In this document: positions 4,818 through 6,670 of the stretch, piece by piece
How the letters are laid out: each line of letters starts with the position of its first letter
Numbering within the stretch: the first letter of the stretch is position 1
Source: Candidatus Nitrosopumilus sp.
GTDB lineage: Archaea > Thermoproteota > Nitrososphaeria > Nitrososphaerales > Nitrosopumilaceae
NCBI GenBank assembly: GCA_029860565.1
Contig: JAOUAY010000066.1
Coordinates: 1-6,670 of the forward strand
Reading direction: 5' to 3'
Length of the DNA: 6,670 bases
Translations under genes and position numbers: made by a program
The notes under the pieces: model-generated
Databases searched by the model: none
What the model saw: the letters and a program-made list of their open reading frames with translations, nothing else
Told to the model about the DNA's origin: nothing

Positions 4818-5024
4818 CTAAATTGCTTTTACTGTTTTAACTACAGGTGGCCTATCTTTAGTAAATACTCTAAATCCACAAATACATTTGATTTCAGGTA
4901 ATCGTGATAATTCAGTATTAGAAACACTGGTTCCACACCTCAAGCAAGAATAATTTACTTCAAAAGTCTCAACAGGAATTTCTTCAATTTCGTCTAAAAT
5001 ATTTTCTTCAACCATATTTATCAT
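4818..5024 (-). CDS. rpoP: DNA-directed RNA polymerase subunit P (Rpo12)
   Basis: Rpo12 is the small zinc-ribbon subunit of archaeal RNA polymerase, counterpart of eukaryotic RPABC4/Rpb12, which helps hold the Rpo3-Rpo10-Rpo11 assembly platform. The core YSCLRCGTS, then KCICGFRVFTKDRPPVVKTVKAI, matches the family, including the conserved RPP-VV-KA tail. The zinc ligands would be the pair in CLRC and the pair in CIC, three residues from first to last Cys instead of the usual C-x2-C. An acidic stretch of about 20 residues precedes the ribbon. The longest frame begins with TTG at 5027; I place the start at the ATG at 5024, and the ATG at 5015 (MVEENILDE) is equally possible. A TTAAATTATA element (5043-5034) lies about 24 bases before 5015 and may be an internal promoter. 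The gene is third in line after EF-1 alpha and S10, 29 bases behind S10. Confidence 0.88.
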   Translation of the reverse strand: MINMVEENILDEIEEIPVETFEVNYSCLRCGTSVSNTELSRLPEIKCICGFRVFTKDRPPVVKTVKAI

Positions 5025-5053
5025 CAAAATTTCTATAATTTAAGGATACCAAA

Positions 5054-5362
5054 TTATGTCAGAGACAATTCAATGTAGACATCATCTGGGATTTTGAGTC
5101 TCATGAGTTGTCTTATTGCTTTATCATCAGCATTGATATTGATAATTCTTCTATGCATTTTCATTTCCCATTTCTCATAGGTTTCAGTACCACTACCGCA
5201 TGGTGATTTTCTAGTAGCAACATGTAATCTTTTTACAGGAAGTGGAGTAGGACCTTTTACTTTAACTCCAGTTTTTTTACCAATTCCCATGATTTCCCCA
5301 CATACACCATCTAATTTTAGAAGACTAGTAGAAGTGAGTTTAACACGGGCGGTTTGGGTCAT
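5054..5362 (-). CDS. rps10: 30S ribosomal protein S10 (uS10)
   Basis: This 102-residue protein is the full archaeal length of uS10, a small-subunit head protein. Diagnostic stretches are ARVKLTSTS near the N-terminus, the loop GPTPLPVKRLHVATRKSPCGSGTETYEKWEMKMHRRI and the end IPDDVYIELSLT. The ATG at 5362 lies 9 bases after the EF-1 alpha stop codon, so the pair is surely co-transcribed; EF-1 alpha followed by S10 is a long-conserved order in archaea. Translation could be coupled to the upstream gene. Nothing is missing from the protein. Its conserved His- and Arg-rich loop is the part that extends towards uS14 and uS3 in ribosome structures. Confidence 0.97.
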   Translation of the reverse strand: MTQTARVKLTSTSLLKLDGVCGEIMGIGKKTGVKVKGPTPLPVKRLHVATRKSPCGSGTETYEKWEMKMHRRIININADDKAIRQLMRLKIPDDVYIELSLT

Positions 5363-5371
5363 AAAATTCGC

Positions 5372-6670
5372 CTATGGTTTGTACTCTTCAGTAATTTCTT
5401 TCACAATACCTGCTGCGATAGTTGCACCCATGTCTCTAAGTGCAAATCTACCCATCTCAGGGAATTCTTGGAAAGTTTCAATACAAGTTGGTCTCACTGG
5501 TCTGATTTTTACAATTGCAGAATCCCCAACCTTAAGGAATTTTGGATTTTCTTCTTCAACTGCACCAGTTGCAGGATTAATCTTTTGAAGAAATTCAGTA
5601 ACAGTTGCTGCAACCTGGGTAGTGTGTGCGTGCATTACCGGAGTATATCCAGGAGCAATTGCTGTTGGATGATGAATGACAATAATTTGTGCTTTGAATT
5701 CTTTTGCAACATTTGGTGGGGCGTCTGGAGTACCAAGGACATCACCTCTTTTGATATCTTTCTTTTCAATACCTCTTAGGTTAAAACCAATGTTATCACC
5801 TGCTTCTGCAGATGGCATTTCTGTATGATGAGTCTCGATGGACTTAATTTCACCAAGTGCACCAGAAGGCATTACAATAATTTTTTGGTTTGCTTTCATG
5901 ACACCAGTTTCAACTCTGCCCACAGGCACAGTTCCTACACCAGTAATTGTGTAAACATCCTGAATTGGAACACGTAGTGGTTTACCAATAGGTTTCTCTG
6001 CTACTGTAAAGTCATCAAATGCTTCAAGTAGTGTTTTACCCTTGTACCAATCCATATTCTCAGATTTTTTAACTAAATTATCACCTTTCCATCCAGAAAC
6101 CGGAATGAATGGTACATTTTCTAGTTTGTAACCTACAGATCTTACTAATTTTTCACCTTTCTCTTTGGCTGCTTTGAATGCATCTTCTTTGTATTCAACT
6201 GCATCCATTTTATTAATTGCAACAATGAGTTGACTTACACCTAATGTCTTTAGTAAGAATGCATGTTCTCTTGCTTGTCCACCTGCAGCGATAGCAGTGT
6301 CAGTCTCACCTTCTTTTGCTGAAAGTACTAGAATAGCTGCATCTGCCTCAGAAGCGCCAGTAATCATATTTTTAATAAAGTCTCTGTGTCCAGGAGCATC
6401 AATCAAAGTAAAGAAATACTTTGCGGACTCAAATTTCTGGAAAGCTAAATCGATTGTAATACCTCTTTCTCTTTCATCTTTAATGTTATCCATAACCCAA
6501 GCATACTTGAATGTGTCACCTTTTCCGGTCTTCTCGGATTCGACTCCGTGAGCTGCAATTGTTCTTTCATCGACAACTCCAAGATCCATCAAAAAATGCC
6601 CCATAGTTGTAGATTTACCATTATCAATATGACCCGTTATAATCAGGTTCAAATGTTGTTTATCTGCCAC
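5372..6670 (-). CDS. tuf: Translation elongation factor EF-1 alpha (aEF1A)
   Basis: The GTPase delivers aminoacyl-tRNA to the ribosomal A site. All GTPase motifs are present: G1 GHIDNGKST (13-21), G2 around T72 in ERERGITID, G3 DAPGH (91-95), G4 NKMD (153-156) and G5 SGWKG (192-196). Domain 2 (about 225-315) contains GVGTVPVGRVETG, and domain 3 (about 320-432) contains HHPTAIAPGYTPVMHAHT and ends TIAAGIVKEITEEYKP. The insertion VESEKTGKGDTFKYAWVMD in the switch region is the archaeal/eukaryotic form, not the bacterial EF-Tu form. G1 has Asn17 where GHVDHGKS/GHIDHGKS normally has His. The frame opens at a GTG at the very edge of the window (6670-6668). Because the sequence stops there, the real start may be an ATG a few codons upstream; at 432 codons the domains are complete. 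It is first of a likely operon with S10 and subunit P. Confidence 0.97.
   Translation of the reverse strand: MADKQHLNLIITGHIDNGKSTTMGHFLMDLGVVDERTIAAHGVESEKTGKGDTFKYAWVMDNIKDERERGITIDLAFQKFESAKYFFTLIDAPGHRDFIKNMITGASEADAAILVLSAKEGETDTAIAAGGQAREHAFLLKTLGVSQLIVAINKMDAVEYKEDAFKAAKEKGEKLVRSVGYKLENVPFIPVSGWKGDNLVKKSENMDWYKGKTLLEAFDDFTVAEKPIGKPLRVPIQDVYTITGVGTVPVGRVETGVMKANQKIIVMPSGALGEIKSIETHHTEMPSAEAGDNIGFNLRGIEKKDIKRGDVLGTPDAPPNVAKEFKAQIIVIHHPTAIAPGYTPVMHAHTTQVAATVTEFLQKINPATGAVEEENPKFLKVGDSAIVKIRPVRPTCIETFQEFPEMGRFALRDMGATIAAGIVKEITEEYKP

Noticed and set aside
5289..5779. Plus-strand open frames antisense to S10 and EF-1 alpha
   Set aside because: Overlap highly conserved genes on the other strand; the Cys/Ser/Asn-rich composition is that of an antisense shadow.
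6297..6551. Plus-strand open frame of 84 codons
   Set aside because: Antisense to the GTPase domain of EF-1 alpha, with no independent support.

Overview
The window looks like chromosomal DNA of an ammonia-oxidising archaeon of the Nitrososphaerota (Thaumarchaeota), close to the Nitrosopumilus/Nitrosarchaeum type. This rests on an archaeal-type EF-1 alpha, an archaeal uS10 and the archaeal/eukaryotic RNA polymerase subunit P (Rpo12). AT-rich intergenic DNA, several TATA-like boxes about 26-27 bases before start codons (leaderless transcripts) and a 3-hydroxybutyryl-CoA dehydrogenase of the kind used in the thaumarchaeal 3-hydroxypropionate/4-hydroxybutyrate carbon cycle agree with it. The genus is an inference from memory of these families, not from a search.

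Layout. At the left edge is the first part of an unrecognised minus-strand gene, preceded by a possible 13-codon leader frame and a TATA box. A 454-base gap with GTTAAC repeats follows. Then come two plus-strand genes: a stand-alone class III nucleotide cyclase domain, and the 3-hydroxyacyl-CoA dehydrogenase with its own promoter. A hairpin with T-rich flanks separates the dehydrogenase from a convergent 83-residue hypothetical gene on the minus strand. After a 463-base gap with no convincing gene comes a minus-strand LOG-like Rossmann protein, with a striking cluster of inverted repeats at its promoter. Next, on the plus strand, is a row of small putative nucleic-acid-binding proteins: a 40-residue ribbon-helix-helix protein, a protein with three repeated four-cysteine zinc modules, and a tandem C2H2 zinc-finger protein starting with GTG two bases after its neighbour's stop.

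The right third is a minus-strand expression-machinery cluster: EF-1 alpha, 9 bases, ribosomal protein S10, then RNA polymerase subunit P. It ends exactly against the stop codon of the C2H2 gene, with no intergenic base. EF-1 alpha and S10 act in translation and subunit P in transcription. The dehydrogenase belongs to carbon metabolism. The cyclase, LOG-like protein and zinc/RHH proteins are probably regulatory or accessory.

No CRISPR array, rRNA, tRNA or insertion sequence was seen. The most interesting items are the triplicated zinc-module protein coupled to a C2H2 protein, the palindrome cluster at the LOG-like promoter, the leader frame at the left edge, a C-x-C instead of C-x2-C in subunit P, and an Asn-to-Asp change at the expected catalytic position of the cyclase.
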